NCBI RefSeq assembly: GCF_003946325.1
Contig: NZ_RHNT01000003.1
Location: 1-64,000, forward strand
Direction of reading: 5' to 3'
DNA from: Companilactobacillus furfuricola
Lineage (GTDB): Bacteria > Bacillota > Bacilli > Lactobacillales > Lactobacillaceae
DNA: 64,000 nucleotides
Both the position numbers and the translations under genes were made by a program. This document shows positions 47,033-56,090 of the stretch, piece after piece (within the stretch, counting starts at the first letter, position 1; each line of letters opens with the position of its first letter). The notes below the pieces were generated by a model that ran no database searches, had not been told where the DNA came from, and saw only the letters and a program-made list of their open reading frames with translations.

Positions 47033-47357
47033 AAGTGCACTCCTTTGATTTTACTATTTAATATTTTAACATACTAGCCTATTTAAGTTTACCAACCGTA
47101 TATTTTACATTAATTGTAGAGCGGATTAAAGCACATTTCACGTTATATCTTGATATTAGCTAACAAAAATGGAAAACGCTCCGCTACATGACAACTTCTA
47201 AACCGCAAGTTGCTACCCCTTGAATCTTCAGAGAGCGAATAAGCTTATCGTCTCGAATTCATTTTTAGATCAGATAGCGTATTAAGGGTGATTGTTTCCA
47301 AAGAAAAAGGACCGCTCAATTCTAATGAATTAAGCGATCCCCTCCATAACAAAATGA
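47033..47357. other. tsf-pyrH intergenic region with terminator and repeat remnant
   Basis: No gene. The tsf terminator is GGATCGCTTAATTC/GAATTGAGCGGTCC with five T (47303-47341 on the minus strand). Nearer pyrH, 47157-47222 resembles the 167-bp tandem unit found after plsC. CAGAGAGCG at 47229-47237 recalls the start of the hairpin elements, but the rest does not align. Confidence 0.7.
47157..47222 (+). repeat. Diverged copy of the 167-bp repeat unit
   Basis: The plus strand keeps, in order, GCTAACAAA, GG-AAAAC, CATGACAAC, TCTAAACCG, and GCTACCCC, matching GCTAACAAA, GGTAAACAC, TGTGACAAC, TCTMAACC and GCTACC in the tandem units at 51038-51480. It is on the strand opposite to tsf and pyrH. 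Confidence 0.5.
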
Positions 47358-48236
47358 TTATTTCATTTGATTTTTAACTTCTTCAGCAAAATCTTCTTGT
47401 TTCTTTTCGATACCTTCTCCAACTTCGAAGCGAACGTAATCAACAAGTTTTGAGTTCTTTGATTCAACAAATTGTTGAACTGTCATATCAGAATCTTTAA
47501 CAAATTCTTGATCTGCTAAACTGATTTCTGAAAGGAACTTGTTAACACGGCCTTCAACGATACGAGGAATGATCTTTTCAGGTTTACCTTCAGCCTTTGT
47601 TTCTTCTGTGAAGATTTCCTTTTCATGTTCAAGAACATCACTAGGAACGTGGTCACGGTCAATGTAACGTGGGTTGATAGCTGCAACGTGCATAGCAACG
47701 TCTTTAGCAGCTTCTTCGTCTGAACCTTCAAGAATTGTAACAGCAGCAATCAAGCCACCATTGTGTAGGTATGAACCAAATACTTGTGAGTCTGTCTTGT
47801 CAAGCACTTTGAAACGTCTCAAAGTGATCTTTTCACCAATAACGGCTGTAAGACCTGTAACAGCATCTTGAATTGTACCTTCTGATACTTTAAGAGCTAA
47901 TGCTTCTTCCATATCTTTTGGTTCGTTCTCAACAATAGCCTTACCGATCTCATTTACGAGAGCTTTGAACTTGTCGTTTGATGAAACGAAGTCTGTTTCT
48001 GAGTTAACCTCGATCACAGCAGCTTTGTTTCCTGACACTTCGATGTGAGCTAAACCTTCAGCAGCAATACGGTCACCCTTCTTAGCAGCTTTAGCAATAC
48101 CCTTTTCACGAAGTTCATCGATAGCTTTTTGCATATCTCCATCAGCAGATACTAAAGCTTTCTTAGCATCCATCATACCGACACTTGTCTTATCACGTAA
48201 TTCTTTTACTTGAGCAGCAGTAATTTTCGCAGCCAT
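47358..48236 (-). CDS. tsf: Translation elongation factor Ts
   Basis: Nucleotide exchange factor for EF-Tu, 292 aa. The N-terminal UBA-like domain reads [24 protein letters not shown]; the core domains carry [28 protein letters not shown] and [20 protein letters not shown] 48236 follows TGGAGG; an upstream in-frame codon at 48266 lies in the rpsB-tsf spacer and is not supported. It is co-transcribed with rpsB. Confidence 0.98.
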   Translation of the reverse strand: MAAKITAAQVKELRDKTSVGMMDAKKALVSADGDMQKAIDELREKGIAKAAKKGDRIAAEGLAHIEVSGNKAAVIEVNSETDFVSSNDKFKALVNEIGKAIVENEPKDMEEALALKVSEGTIQDAVTGLTAVIGEKITLRRFKVLDKTDSQVFGSYLHNGGLIAAVTILEGSDEEAAKDVAMHVAAINPRYIDRDHVPSDVLEHEKEIFTEETKAEGKPEKIIPRIVEGRVNKFLSEISLADQEFVKDSDMTVQQFVESKNSKLVDYVRFEVGEGIEKKQEDFAEEVKNQMK

Positions 48237-48288
48237 TAATAATCCTCCAGTCAATAAGAAAGTCATCTTCTCAGATGACTGATCTTAA

Positions 48289-49083
48289 TTATTTGTTTTC
48301 GTTATCACTCTTATTATCATCGTTTTCGGCAACATTTTCAATGGATTCTGCTTGATCTGCTGAATCTTCTTTGGCAAAGTCATCAGTTGTAACTGAATCT
48401 TCACCTTGTTTACCTTCAACAATGGCATCAGCCATCTTAGAAACGATCAAACGTACGGCACGGATAGCGTCATCGTTTGATGGGATAATAACGTCGATTG
48501 GATCTGGATCTGTGTTTGTATCAACCATTGCAACGATAGGAATATTTAATTTCTTAGCTTCGTTAACAGCAATGTTTTCTTTGTGTGGATCAACGATAAA
48601 CATAACATCTGGAATTCTTGGCATATCTTCGATACCACCAAGGAATTTCTCAAGTTTAGCTTCTTGCTTTTCAAGCAATGAAACTTCCTTCTTAGGTAGA
48701 CGTTCGAATGTTCCGTCTTCTGACATAGCTTTGATTTCTTTTAATCTCTTAATACGTTTTTGGATTGTGTTCCAGTTTGTCAATGTTCCACCTAACCAAC
48801 GATGGTTAACGTAGTATTGACCAGCACGTGTAGCTTCTTCAGCAATAGCATCTTGTGCTTGTTTCTTAGTACCAACAAACAAGAAGACACCGTCATCACC
48901 GGCAACGGCTTTCATATAATTGTAAGCATCGTCGATCATGCGTACTGTTTTTTGAAGATCAATGATATAAATACCATTTCTTTGTGTAAAGATGAAAGGC
49001 TTCATCTTTGGGTTCCAACGTCTTGTTTGGTGACCAAAGTGCACACCAGCTTCAAGAAGTTGTTTCATTGAAATAACTGACAT
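48289..49083 (-). CDS. rpsB: 30S ribosomal protein S2
   Basis: Structural protein of the small subunit. The 264-aa protein starts [26 protein letters not shown] and contains [40 protein letters not shown] and [22 protein letters not shown]. The tail (about 225-264) is an acidic Asp/Glu/Asn-rich extension common in lactobacilli. A structured leader and a good promoter lie upstream. Confidence 0.98.
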   Translation of the reverse strand: MSVISMKQLLEAGVHFGHQTRRWNPKMKPFIFTQRNGIYIIDLQKTVRMIDDAYNYMKAVAGDDGVFLFVGTKKQAQDAIAEEATRAGQYYVNHRWLGGTLTNWNTIQKRIKRLKEIKAMSEDGTFERLPKKEVSLLEKQEAKLEKFLGGIEDMPRIPDVMFIVDPHKENIAVNEAKKLNIPIVAMVDTNTDPDPIDVIIPSNDDAIRAVRLIVSKMADAIVEGKQGEDSVTTDDFAKEDSADQAESIENVAENDDNKSDNENK

Positions 49084-49122
49084 AAAAATTTCCTCCTGGT
49101 TTTTCCTCCACTTAAATCTTTT

Positions 49123-49156
49123 CTACCCAAGACGGAATTTCCGCACCTTTGGATAG
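49123..49156 (-). promoter_or_regulatory. Structured leader of rpsB, probable ribosomal-protein autoregulatory site
   Basis: In the minus-strand leader, CTATCCAA (starting at 49156) pairs with TTGGGTAG (ending at 49123), enclosing an inner hairpin CGGAAATTCCG. There is no T run, so it is not a terminator. S2 leaders that bind the protein are known in bacteria; that this one works so is inference. Confidence 0.55.
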
Positions 49157-49191
49157 ATCATTAAGTGTGTGTATTTTCAATACAAGCAAAT

Positions 49192-49220
49192 ATTATAGTG
49201 TAAAAAAGACATTAAATCAA
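49192..49220 (-). promoter_or_regulatory. Promoter of rpsB-tsf
   Basis: Minus-strand -35 TTGATT (49215-49220), 17-bp spacer and perfect -10 TATAAT (49192-49197). Confidence 0.8.
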
Positions 49221-49223
49221 GCA

Positions 49224-49499
49224 TTAATCCCAACTAATTCCGTGGTTTCGTAACAATTGTTCTTTTTGTTTTCGTCCCAATTTCTTGATGGCCGCTTCTC
49301 TTTTTAACGCTTCAGACTTATCGTGTAATCTTTCTTGGTACAGTAAGCGAACCGGACGACGAACTTTGGTGTACTTGGCACCCTTACCTCTGTTGTGCGT
49401 TTTGACTCGCTTATAAACGTCGTTTGACGTGCCGGTGTAAAAAGTTCCATCTGCACACAATAACATGTACACAAAATATCCCTCATTAGTCTCACTCAT
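49224..49499 (-). CDS. yazA: GIY-YIG domain protein, YazA/UPF0213 type
   Basis: A 91-aa single GIY-YIG nuclease-like domain: FVYMLLCADGTFYTGTSNDVYKRVKTHN gives the YVYxLxC and YTG parts, followed by the conserved Arg and KREAAIKKLGRKQKEQLL with the Glu-containing helix. The family is related to the UvrC N-terminal nuclease; the cellular role of stand-alone members is unclear. It overlaps the preceding methyltransferase gene by 8 nt, the same pairing as yabB-yazA in Bacillus. Confidence 0.9.
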   Translation of the reverse strand: MSETNEGYFVYMLLCADGTFYTGTSNDVYKRVKTHNRGKGAKYTKVRRPVRLLYQERLHDKSEALKREAAIKKLGRKQKEQLLRNHGISWD

Positions 49500-50214
49500 T
49501 TAAAATCTCTTTAGCCTCCCGTGATAAAACATTACCATCATACATCACTAGATCGGGCAAGACCATTAAGGATGAGGATTTGTGTGTCTTGATACCATCA
49601 ACTAAAACTAAGTTTGCAACATCAGTTTTGTGACTTCGAACAAAGCGTATCCTCTTTGGCTGAAGCTGATTAGCTTTCATGGCACTCAGCAGATCAACTA
49701 GCCGATCTGGACGAAAAACCATAAATAAATGACTATTTTCCTTCAATAAAATCATCGCTTGATGTAATATCTCATTAATGTTTGTCTTTAATTCATGACG
49801 AGCAATTGCTAACACAGGACTTTCTTTGATCTTGGTCTGATCACTCTTGGCAAAATATGGTGGATTGCAGACGATCGTGTCAATCGTATCGTGGTCAAGG
49901 TACTGCAACACATCTTTCACATCAGTATTGATCGATTTAACTTGATCATCCAATTTGTTATCAGTAATACTAGCTTGAGCGAGATCTGCCAACGGCTTTT
50001 GTAACTCAACTAAATAAATTTTTGCAGAAGTCTTTGCTGCTAGTGTTAGCCCGATGGCCCCATTTCCAGAGCATAAATCGACAATTTTGCCTTTTTTAGC
50101 TGGTTTTGCGAAGTTGTATAGTAAAATGGTATCCAGATTGAATGAATACAGGTCCTTATCCTGATTTATGACGATCCCACTCTTTGCTATAATATCTCTT
50201 GATATTTTAGTCAT
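49492..50214 (-). CDS. yabB: tRNA1(Val)-A37 N6-methyltransferase-like protein (YabB/TrmN6)
   Basis: A 240-aa S-adenosylmethionine-dependent methyltransferase. It shows the SAM site VDLCSGNGAIGLTLA and the N6-adenine catalytic motif NPPYF, with the characteristic FNLDTILLYNF N-terminus of this family. The tRNA target is inferred from homologues. It is followed by yazA with overlap and is divergent from plsC across about 45 bp. Confidence 0.9.
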   Translation of the reverse strand: MTKISRDIIAKSGIVINQDKDLYSFNLDTILLYNFAKPAKKGKIVDLCSGNGAIGLTLAAKTSAKIYLVELQKPLADLAQASITDNKLDDQVKSINTDVKDVLQYLDHDTIDTIVCNPPYFAKSDQTKIKESPVLAIARHELKTNINEILHQAMILLKENSHLFMVFRPDRLVDLLSAMKANQLQPKRIRFVRSHKTDVANLVLVDGIKTHKSSSLMVLPDLVMYDGNVLSREAKEILNE

Positions 50215-50259
50215 ATGCCTACCTTTTAATATTCCTATTCATTTGGAGGAAAAATGTAA

Positions 50260-50898
50260 ATGTTTTATAAATTCATTCGACAAGTTGCACGATTTGTTGT
50301 TTTCGTCGTCAACGGTCGTTTTAAAATAATTGGCAAAGAAAATTTGCCAGACAAACCTTATATTATCGTTGCCCCACATCGTACTTGGTGGGAGCCAATT
50401 TTCTTTGCATTGGCGATAAAACCGCGTGAAGCCACCTTCATGGCCAAAATCGAGTTATTCAAAAACCCGATCTTACGCTATATCTTAGTTCACGCCAATG
50501 CTTTTCCGGTCGATCGCAAGCACCCTGGTCCATCAGTTATCAAAACTCCCGTCAAAGCATTAAAGAAAAAAGGCCAAGTTTTGATTATGTTCCCTTCAGG
50601 AACTAGATACTCAGAGGAACTACGCGGTGGAGCCTCACTGATCGCAAAGCTTTCCAAAGCTCCACTAGTTCCGATGGTATACCAAGGACCTTTAACTTTT
50701 TCTGATCTATTGAAACACAAGCAAGTGACGATCGGGATCGGAAAAGAAATCGACTTTAATTTTAAAGCAAAACTCGATGACGAACAAACTAAAAAAGTAA
50801 ATCAAGATATGGAAGACGCCTGGGCTAACGTCGATAAAGAAATCGACCCAAGTTTTAAATACATCCCAGATCCCAACAAGAAAAAGTTTGAAGATTAA
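50260..50898 (+). CDS. plsC: 1-acylglycerol-3-phosphate acyltransferase family protein (PlsC-like)
   Basis: Would transfer an acyl chain to lysophosphatidate during phospholipid synthesis. The 212-aa protein has a hydrophobic N-terminal segment (about 5-20). Motif I reads APHRTWWEP (His40, Glu45), where the family has HX4D. Motif III reads FPSGTR (111-116), where the family usually has FPEGTR. Both deviations affect conserved acidic positions, so activity or substrate may differ. The ribosome site GGAGG is followed by ATG-TAA and then by the real ATG. A large hairpin element begins 8 nt after the stop. Confidence 0.85.
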   Translation: MFYKFIRQVARFVVFVVNGRFKIIGKENLPDKPYIIVAPHRTWWEPIFFALAIKPREATFMAKIELFKNPILRYILVHANAFPVDRKHPGPSVIKTPVKALKKKGQVLIMFPSGTRYSEELRGGASLIAKLSKAPLVPMVYQGPLTFSDLLKHKQVTIGIGKEIDFNFKAKLDDEQTKKVNQDMEDAWANVDKEIDPSFKYIPDPNKKKFED

Positions 50899-50903
50899 AC
50901 AAA

Positions 50904-50987
50904 CACAGAGAGCGCAGCGAGGTTGGTCAGCTGCTGAGGATTAAGCACAGAGAGCGCAGCGGGGTCGGTCAGCTGCTGAGGATTAAC
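50904..50987 (+). repeat. 42-bp direct repeat, two copies
   Basis: Units 50904-50945 and 50946-50987 both begin CACAGAGAGCGCAGCG and end GTCAGCTGCTGAGGATTAA plus one base, differing at about three positions. The second forms the left arm of the large hairpin; the first looks like a duplicated arm. Confidence 0.85.
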
Positions 50988-51070
50988 GCATGTAGTCGCA
51001 CAAGGTACGGCGTAGCCGTGCCGCGACTACATGTGTTAACCGGAGGCCGCTACCCCGCGGAGCTCGTTTC
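50950..51070 (+). repeat. Large hairpin element, copy 3 (3' of plsC)
   Basis: TTAACGCATGTAGTCGC (50983-50999) pairs at all 17 positions, one of them a G-T wobble, with 51023-51039. Inside, after an ACAA bulge, GGTACGGC-GTA-GCCGTGCC (51004-51022) forms the apical hairpin. Outside, GCGGGGT (50959-50965) pairs with ACCCCGC (51052-51058) and GAGC (50952-50955) with GCTC (51062-51065). The conserved GGTCAGCTGCTGAGG and AACCGGAGGC flank the inner stem. Confidence 0.85.
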
Positions 51071-51535
51071 AACATCCTTGAGGATAAAACAAATAACCAC
51101 TATCAAATTCACTGCAAGTTTTATCCATATAAATTAATAGCATTGTCGTCATTCAGCAAATTTAGCTAACAAACAAGGTAAACACAAATATGTGACAACC
51201 TCTCAACCGGAGGCCGCTACCTCGCGGAGCTCGTTTCAACATCCTTGAGGATTAAACAAATAACCACTATCAAATCCATTGCAAGTTTTGTCCATATAAA
51301 TTAATAACATTATCCTCATTCGGCAAATTTAGCTAACAAACAGGGTAAACACAGCTATGTGACAACGTCTAAACCAGAAACCACTACCCTGCTCAGCTCG
51401 TTTCAACATCCTTGAGGATAAAACAAATAACCACCACCAAATCCACTGCAAATAGTATCTGGAAAAATTAATAGTTATATTACTATCCACCAATTTTAGC
51501 CACAAAACACTGACATGATTATTTCAACCCGACAA
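51038..51535 (+). repeat. 167-bp tandem repeat, about 2.7 units
   Basis: Units start with AACCGGAGGC at 51038, AACCGGAGGC at 51205 and AACCAGAAAC at 51372, exactly 167 bp apart. Each continues with the GAGCTCGTTTCAACATCC type segment, CTTGAGGAT, AACAAATAACCAC, then TTAGCTAACAAAC and TGTGACAAC in the first two. The third decays after about 51450. No open frame spans the units. Confidence 0.85.
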
Positions 51536-51602
51536 ATCCGTTCTAACTAACAGTCCCTAAATCAAAAACCAATACTTTCTAGAATTAATGCCAACAAAGC
51601 GC

Positions 51603-51634
51603 AAAAAAAAGAGACCTCAGAAGGTCTCTTTTTT
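51603..51634. terminator. Terminator of the pur operon, bidirectional
   Basis: AGAGACC and GGTCTCT pair around TCAGAA-type loop bases, with eight A before and six T after, just beyond the purD stop. Confidence 0.9.
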
Positions 51635-51641
51635 ATTACCA

Positions 51642-52904
51642 TTAATAAGAATTTTTACCAATATCAGTTCTGAAAAAGACATTAGTCTGATCAACTGTAT
51701 CCAAATACGAGTAAATCTTATCCTGTGCATTTTGCAATGTATTGGCATGTGTTTTAACCACGTAGAGTCTACCACCATTGGTAACTAACTCATTGTCAAA
51801 TTCACTAACACTAGCGAAATTTATTTTTAACTGTTGATCAATAAATTGTGATTTAGGTCCTATCGATTTACCGAGGATCGGAGCCGTGGGATAGCCTTTG
51901 CTAGCGACAAACACGCCCAGATCAACTCCTTGATCACGCCAAGAAATGTTATTGACATCCTCATTCTTGAGCAATTCAGAAATCACCTTTGACAAATCTG
52001 ATTGAAGTCTTGGCAAGACAACCTCTGTCTCCGGATCGCCAAATCTCACATTAAACTCAATGACTTTTACACCATCTTTAGTCATAATCAGACCGGCATA
52101 CAGTACGCCAGTGTAGTCAACACCATTTTTCTTCATGGCTTTAACAAACGGTTTTAAAATATCTTTGTATGATTGATAAACGACTTCACAGTCAATATTC
52201 TCAACCGGACAAATTGCCCCCATACCGCCTGTATTCAAACCAGTATCATCGTCAAAAGCACGCTTATAATCTTGGGCGATTGGCATTGGATAAAAATGAT
52301 CGCCATTGACAAAAGCCATCAGTGAAAATTCCTCACCTTCGAGAAATTCCTCGATGATCACCTTATCAGTTTGGAACTTATGGTCAGTTAATAGTTGATT
52401 TAAAACATCAATTGCTTCACCCATATCTTTAATGATAAAGACACCCTTACCACTAGCCAAACCATTAGCTTTGACCACGATCGGAAATTGGTCTTTCGTC
52501 TCAACATATTCTAAAGCTTGACCAAGGTCTGTAAATTCTTCATAAAAAGCAGTCGGAACGTTTGCTTTCTTCATTAGTTCTTTAGCAAACGCCTTCGAGC
52601 CTTCGATTTGAGCAGCAGCCTTGTTAGGGCCAAAAATCTTGAGGTCACGACTTTCAAAGTAATCAACGATCCCTTCGACTAAAGGTTTTTCGGGACCAAC
52701 GATCGTATATACGATATCGTTTTCGATCGCAAAATTAGCAAGTTTTTCAAATTCTAGTTCATCAATGCCCACGGTTTGAATGCCAAAAAGTCTCATTCCC
52801 GCATTTCCTGGTGCGCAAAACACATCATTAAATCGATCAGATTTACGTAAAGATTGGCATATAGCATCTTCTCGAGCGCCAGAGCCAACGACTAATATTT
52901 TCAT
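51642..52904 (-). CDS. purD: Phosphoribosylamine-glycine ligase
   Basis: Second step of purine synthesis: joins phosphoribosylamine and glycine with ATP to GAR. The 420-aa ATP-grasp protein begins [15 protein letters not shown] and shows [29 protein letters not shown] (ATP-grasp loop), [10 protein letters not shown], and [18 protein letters not shown] (metal-binding). It is the last gene of the pur operon, 14 bp after purH. Confidence 0.98.
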   Translation of the reverse strand: MKILVVGSGAREDAICQSLRKSDRFNDVFCAPGNAGMRLFGIQTVGIDELEFEKLANFAIENDIVYTIVGPEKPLVEGIVDYFESRDLKIFGPNKAAAQIEGSKAFAKELMKKANVPTAFYEEFTDLGQALEYVETKDQFPIVVKANGLASGKGVFIIKDMGEAIDVLNQLLTDHKFQTDKVIIEEFLEGEEFSLMAFVNGDHFYPMPIAQDYKRAFDDDTGLNTGGMGAICPVENIDCEVVYQSYKDILKPFVKAMKKNGVDYTGVLYAGLIMTKDGVKVIEFNVRFGDPETEVVLPRLQSDLSKVISELLKNEDVNNISWRDQGVDLGVFVASKGYPTAPILGKSIGPKSQFIDQQLKINFASVSEFDNELVTNGGRLYVVKTHANTLQNAQDKIYSYLDTVDQTNVFFRTDIGKNSY

Positions 52905-52918
52905 TTTGTCCTCCTGGA

Positions 52919-54466
52919 TTAGTGCTTGAAATGTCTTCTGCCGGTGCAGACCATGGCAATTCCGTATTTGTTTGCCATATCAATTGAATCTTGATCGTGA
53001 ATCGAGCCACCTGGTTGAATAATAGCCGTGATTCCATGTTCAGCAGCAAATTGTACACAATCATCCATTGGGAAGAAGGCATCTGAACCCATGACGAATG
53101 GCTTCTTGATGTTGTCATTTTCTTCAGCTTCTTCAATTGCGATCTTAGCTGAACCGATCCGGTTCATTTGTCCTGCACCGATACCTAATGTCATATCAGT
53201 TGTAGTAACTGTGATGGCATTACTCTTAACGTGTTTGACTACTTTTTGGGCGAATAACAGAGCTTTCTTCTCTTCTTCAGTTGGTTGTTTCTCAGTTACG
53301 ACTTCAAAGTCATCAGGACTGTCTATGACAGTGTCTCTTTCTTGAATCAACATGCCACCGAGAACTGAAGTGTACTCGAATTTATCAGCTTGCTTGGCTT
53401 TTGAAAAGTCTAAAGTCATCAAACGGATATTTTTCTTTGATTCCAAGATTTCCAAAGCTTTGTCAGTAAAACTTGGTGCGATCACGATTTCAAGGAAAAT
53501 CTTGTGCATTTCTTCAGCGATTTTTTCGTCGACTTCACGGTTAACAACGATGATCCCACCAAAGATAGAGATCTTATCAGCAGCATAAGCTTTTTTCCAA
53601 GCTTCATAAATATCATTATCATCGATACCGATACCACAAGGATTCATGTGCTTTAGCGCTACGACACAAGGTTCTTCGAAGTCAGAAACGATCTTGATAG
53701 CTGCATCAGCATCACGGATATTGTTATATGACAATTCTTTACCGTGTAATTGTTTGGCAGAAGCTATTGAATAGTCAGTTGCCATTGAATTCTTGTAAAA
53801 AGCTGCTTTTTGGTGAGAATTTTCGCCATAACGAAGCGATTGCTTGAATTCTAATGGGATAGTCTTTGTTTCGGGGAATTCGATATCCGCAATATTAGTC
53901 AAGTAATTTGAAATAATACCATCATATTCAGCAGTGTGACGGAAAGCTTTCGCTGCCAATTTTTGTCTAAATGCAACTTCATCTTCTGTTCCGTTGTTGA
54001 TTTCATCTAAAACAGAATTGTAATCGTCTTTATCAACTACCACATAGACACTTTCAAAATTCTTCGAAGCTGAACGAAGCATTGAAGGACCACCAATATC
54101 GATTTGTTCGATCGCATCAGGTAATTCCACGTTTTCCTTAGAAATTGTTTCTTTAAAGGGATATAAATTAACACAAACCAAATCGATCGTGTTGATATTT
54201 AATTCTTTTAACGTTTCCATGTGTTGTTTATTTGATCTCTTAGCTAGCAAGCCAGCATGGACCTTTGGATGAAGTGTTTTAACACGTCCATCTAAGATCT
54301 CGGGAAAACCTGTCACTTCATCAATTTCAGTTACTTTTAGTCCAGCATCTTCTAATTTTTTGTAAGTACCACCAGTTGAAATAATTGAATATCCTGCATC
54401 AATTAGTCCTTGTGCAAATTCTACGATTCCAGTTTTGTCTGAAACACTGATCAGAGCATTTTTCAT
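52919..54466 (-). CDS. purH: Bifunctional AICAR transformylase / IMP cyclohydrolase
   Basis: Last two steps to IMP. The 515-aa protein has the N-terminal cyclohydrolase domain ([54 protein letters not shown]) and the C-terminal transformylase domain ([25 protein letters not shown] with the catalytic Lys-His, [12 protein letters not shown]). Normal length. It lies between purN and purD. Confidence 0.98.
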   Translation of the reverse strand: MKNALISVSDKTGIVEFAQGLIDAGYSIISTGGTYKKLEDAGLKVTEIDEVTGFPEILDGRVKTLHPKVHAGLLAKRSNKQHMETLKELNINTIDLVCVNLYPFKETISKENVELPDAIEQIDIGGPSMLRSASKNFESVYVVVDKDDYNSVLDEINNGTEDEVAFRQKLAAKAFRHTAEYDGIISNYLTNIADIEFPETKTIPLEFKQSLRYGENSHQKAAFYKNSMATDYSIASAKQLHGKELSYNNIRDADAAIKIVSDFEEPCVVALKHMNPCGIGIDDNDIYEAWKKAYAADKISIFGGIIVVNREVDEKIAEEMHKIFLEIVIAPSFTDKALEILESKKNIRLMTLDFSKAKQADKFEYTSVLGGMLIQERDTVIDSPDDFEVVTEKQPTEEEKKALLFAQKVVKHVKSNAITVTTTDMTLGIGAGQMNRIGSAKIAIEEAEENDNIKKPFVMGSDAFFPMDDCVQFAAEHGITAIIQPGGSIHDQDSIDMANKYGIAMVCTGRRHFKH

Positions 54467-54482
54467 TTTATGACCACCTGTT

Positions 54483-55046
54483 TTATTTATTTAATAATTC
54501 AAGTACTACTTCTGGATAAATCTGATGTTCTTTCTCATGCACTCTAGCTTCGAGAGTCTCGACTGTATCATCCGCAAATATCGGAACAGTTTCTTGGCGA
54601 ATGATCGGCCCTGTATCGACTCCTTCATCAATATAATGGATCGTGACGCCAGTTTCTTTTTCGTGAGCATCAAAGGCACGTTCGATCGAATCCAAGCCGG
54701 AATATTTGGGCAATTTAGATGGATGAATATTAATGATCCTACCCGCATATTTAGAAAGTAATGTTGTTGTCACAACTTTCATATAACCAGCTAATAAAAT
54801 GTATTCAATTTTAAGTGGTGCTAATTTATCAATAATCGCTTGCTCATAAAGATGTCGATCTGGATAATCTTTTAAACTATTTACATAAACCAGGATATTT
54901 CTTTTTTTTGCTTTATCAATGACCGGAGCGTTTACTTGATCACAAACCAATAACTCGATTTCTAATCCAGCGTCTTTAAGCTTTTGATCATCCGCTAAAG
55001 CTTCAAAATTTGTCCCATTTCCTGAAGCAAATATCGCTACTCTCAT
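54483..55046 (-). CDS. purN: GAR transformylase 1 (formyltetrahydrofolate-dependent)
   Basis: Third step of purine synthesis: formylates GAR with 10-formyltetrahydrofolate. The 187-aa protein starts [15 protein letters not shown] and has LAGYMKVV, the catalytic [12 protein letters not shown] (Asn and His), and [18 protein letters not shown] with the catalytic Asp. Its ATG overlaps the purM stop by 4 nt. Confidence 0.97.
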   Translation of the reverse strand: MRVAIFASGNGTNFEALADDQKLKDAGLEIELLVCDQVNAPVIDKAKKRNILVYVNSLKDYPDRHLYEQAIIDKLAPLKIEYILLAGYMKVVTTTLLSKYAGRIINIHPSKLPKYSGLDSIERAFDAHEKETGVTIHYIDEGVDTGPIIRQETVPIFADDTVETLEARVHEKEHQIYPEVVLELLNK

Positions 55047-56077
55047 AAGCCACCTCCGGATAAAACAACAGCTTTGTCAGTTCGTTGTTCCACTTGGCCA
55101 ATGTGAAAAGCTTGAAGTTGTTCTTGATTTAATCGATTTAAAATCGTGTCGACATCCTTTGCATCAACCGCTAAGATCATCCCTAGTCCCATGTTAAAAA
55201 TATTAAACATGTCAGAAGTCTTGATTTTGCCATATTTTTGAACTACTTCGAAAATATCTGGTCGCTTCCAAGAATCGGCATCGATCACGGCAGCTAATTC
55301 ATCAGGCAACATACGAGGAATATTTTCATCAAAGCCGCCACCAGTAATATGTGCGATCCCATTGATCAATTTATCTTCTAAAAGGGGAACGATCTCCTTA
55401 GTATAGATCCTAGTCGGTTCAAGCAATGCATCTCCTAGGTTGACCGTGGGCATTTCGGGCAAGTGAGTAACATAGTTGAAATCGTTGTCTTTGAAAAATA
55501 TCTTTCTGATCAAGGAAAAGCCATTTGAATGCAAACCACTTGATGCCAATCCGATCAATTGGTCACCGGACTTAACATTGGCTTTGGTCAAGATATTTTC
55601 TTTTTCAACGATCCCGACTGCAAAACCGGCAAGATCATAATCGTTTCCTTGATACATGTCAGGCATTTCAGCCGTCTCACCACCGATTAAATCAACTTGG
55701 CCAATCTCACAACCATTCAAGATCCCTTTTAACACTTCTTTGATCTTTCCATCGACTTTTCCTGTGGCTAAATAGTCTAAAAAGTATTCAGGCTTAGCAC
55801 CTTGAGCTAATAAATCATTGACACACATCGCAATACAATCGATCCCGACCGTATCGTATTTCTTTCCAGCAATTGAAATCAATAACTTTGTTCCCACGCC
55901 GTCATTGCTTGAGATAAGCACAGGATGTTTATAGCCTTCGGGGATCTCATACATGCCACCAAAGTTTCCAATGTTGGTCGCATTAGCATGTTTTTTTGCT
56001 AAATTCTTCTTAACAAATCCGGAAATTTCATAGCCAGAATTAACATTGACTCCAGCTTCTTCGTAAGGATTTCCCAT
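55043..56077 (-). CDS. purM: Phosphoribosylformylglycinamidine cyclo-ligase (AIR synthetase)
   Basis: Closes the imidazole ring: FGAM plus ATP to AIR. The 344-aa product begins MGNPYEEAGVNVNSGYE. It shows SNDGVGTKLLIS (phosphate/ATP loop), CVNDLLAQGAKPEYFLDY and GGETAEMPDMY, and AHITGGGFDENIPRM near the end. ATG 56077 follows AAAGGAG; the longer frame to 56188 overlaps purF and is rejected. Confidence 0.98.
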   Translation of the reverse strand: MGNPYEEAGVNVNSGYEISGFVKKNLAKKHANATNIGNFGGMYEIPEGYKHPVLISSNDGVGTKLLISIAGKKYDTVGIDCIAMCVNDLLAQGAKPEYFLDYLATGKVDGKIKEVLKGILNGCEIGQVDLIGGETAEMPDMYQGNDYDLAGFAVGIVEKENILTKANVKSGDQLIGLASSGLHSNGFSLIRKIFFKDNDFNYVTHLPEMPTVNLGDALLEPTRIYTKEIVPLLEDKLINGIAHITGGGFDENIPRMLPDELAAVIDADSWKRPDIFEVVQKYGKIKTSDMFNIFNMGLGMILAVDAKDVDTILNRLNQEQLQAFHIGQVEQRTDKAVVLSGGGL

Positions 56078-56090
56078 GAAATTCTCCTTT

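Larger units (their letters stand above)
50899..51641. other. Gene-free repeat block between plsC and purD
   Basis: The longest gene-free stretch of the window. It contains the 42-bp direct repeat, the large hairpin and the 167-bp tandem units described separately, then about 100 bp of plain AT-rich sequence and the purD terminator. A plus-strand open frame at 51588-51788 only overlaps purD antisense and is not credible. Confidence 0.75.

Noticed and set aside
47229-47260. A further large hairpin element at CAGAGAGCG between tsf and pyrH
   Set aside because: Only the first nine bases match; the conserved CAGCTGCTGAG segment and the stems are missing.
50904-50987. T-box-like stem I, because the first unit reads CAGAGAGC followed by GGTTGGT
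   Set aside because: The other copies of the element lack GGTTGGT, there is no specifier loop, no GGTGG-ACC antiterminator sequence and no downstream gene on that strand. The likeness is limited to a few bases.
51038-51535. CRISPR array
   Set aside because: The period is 167 bp with the whole unit conserved, not short repeats with unique spacers, and no cas gene is near.
51588-51788. Plus-strand 66-codon open frame
   Set aside because: It runs through the pur operon terminator and antisense to purD, with no ribosome site.
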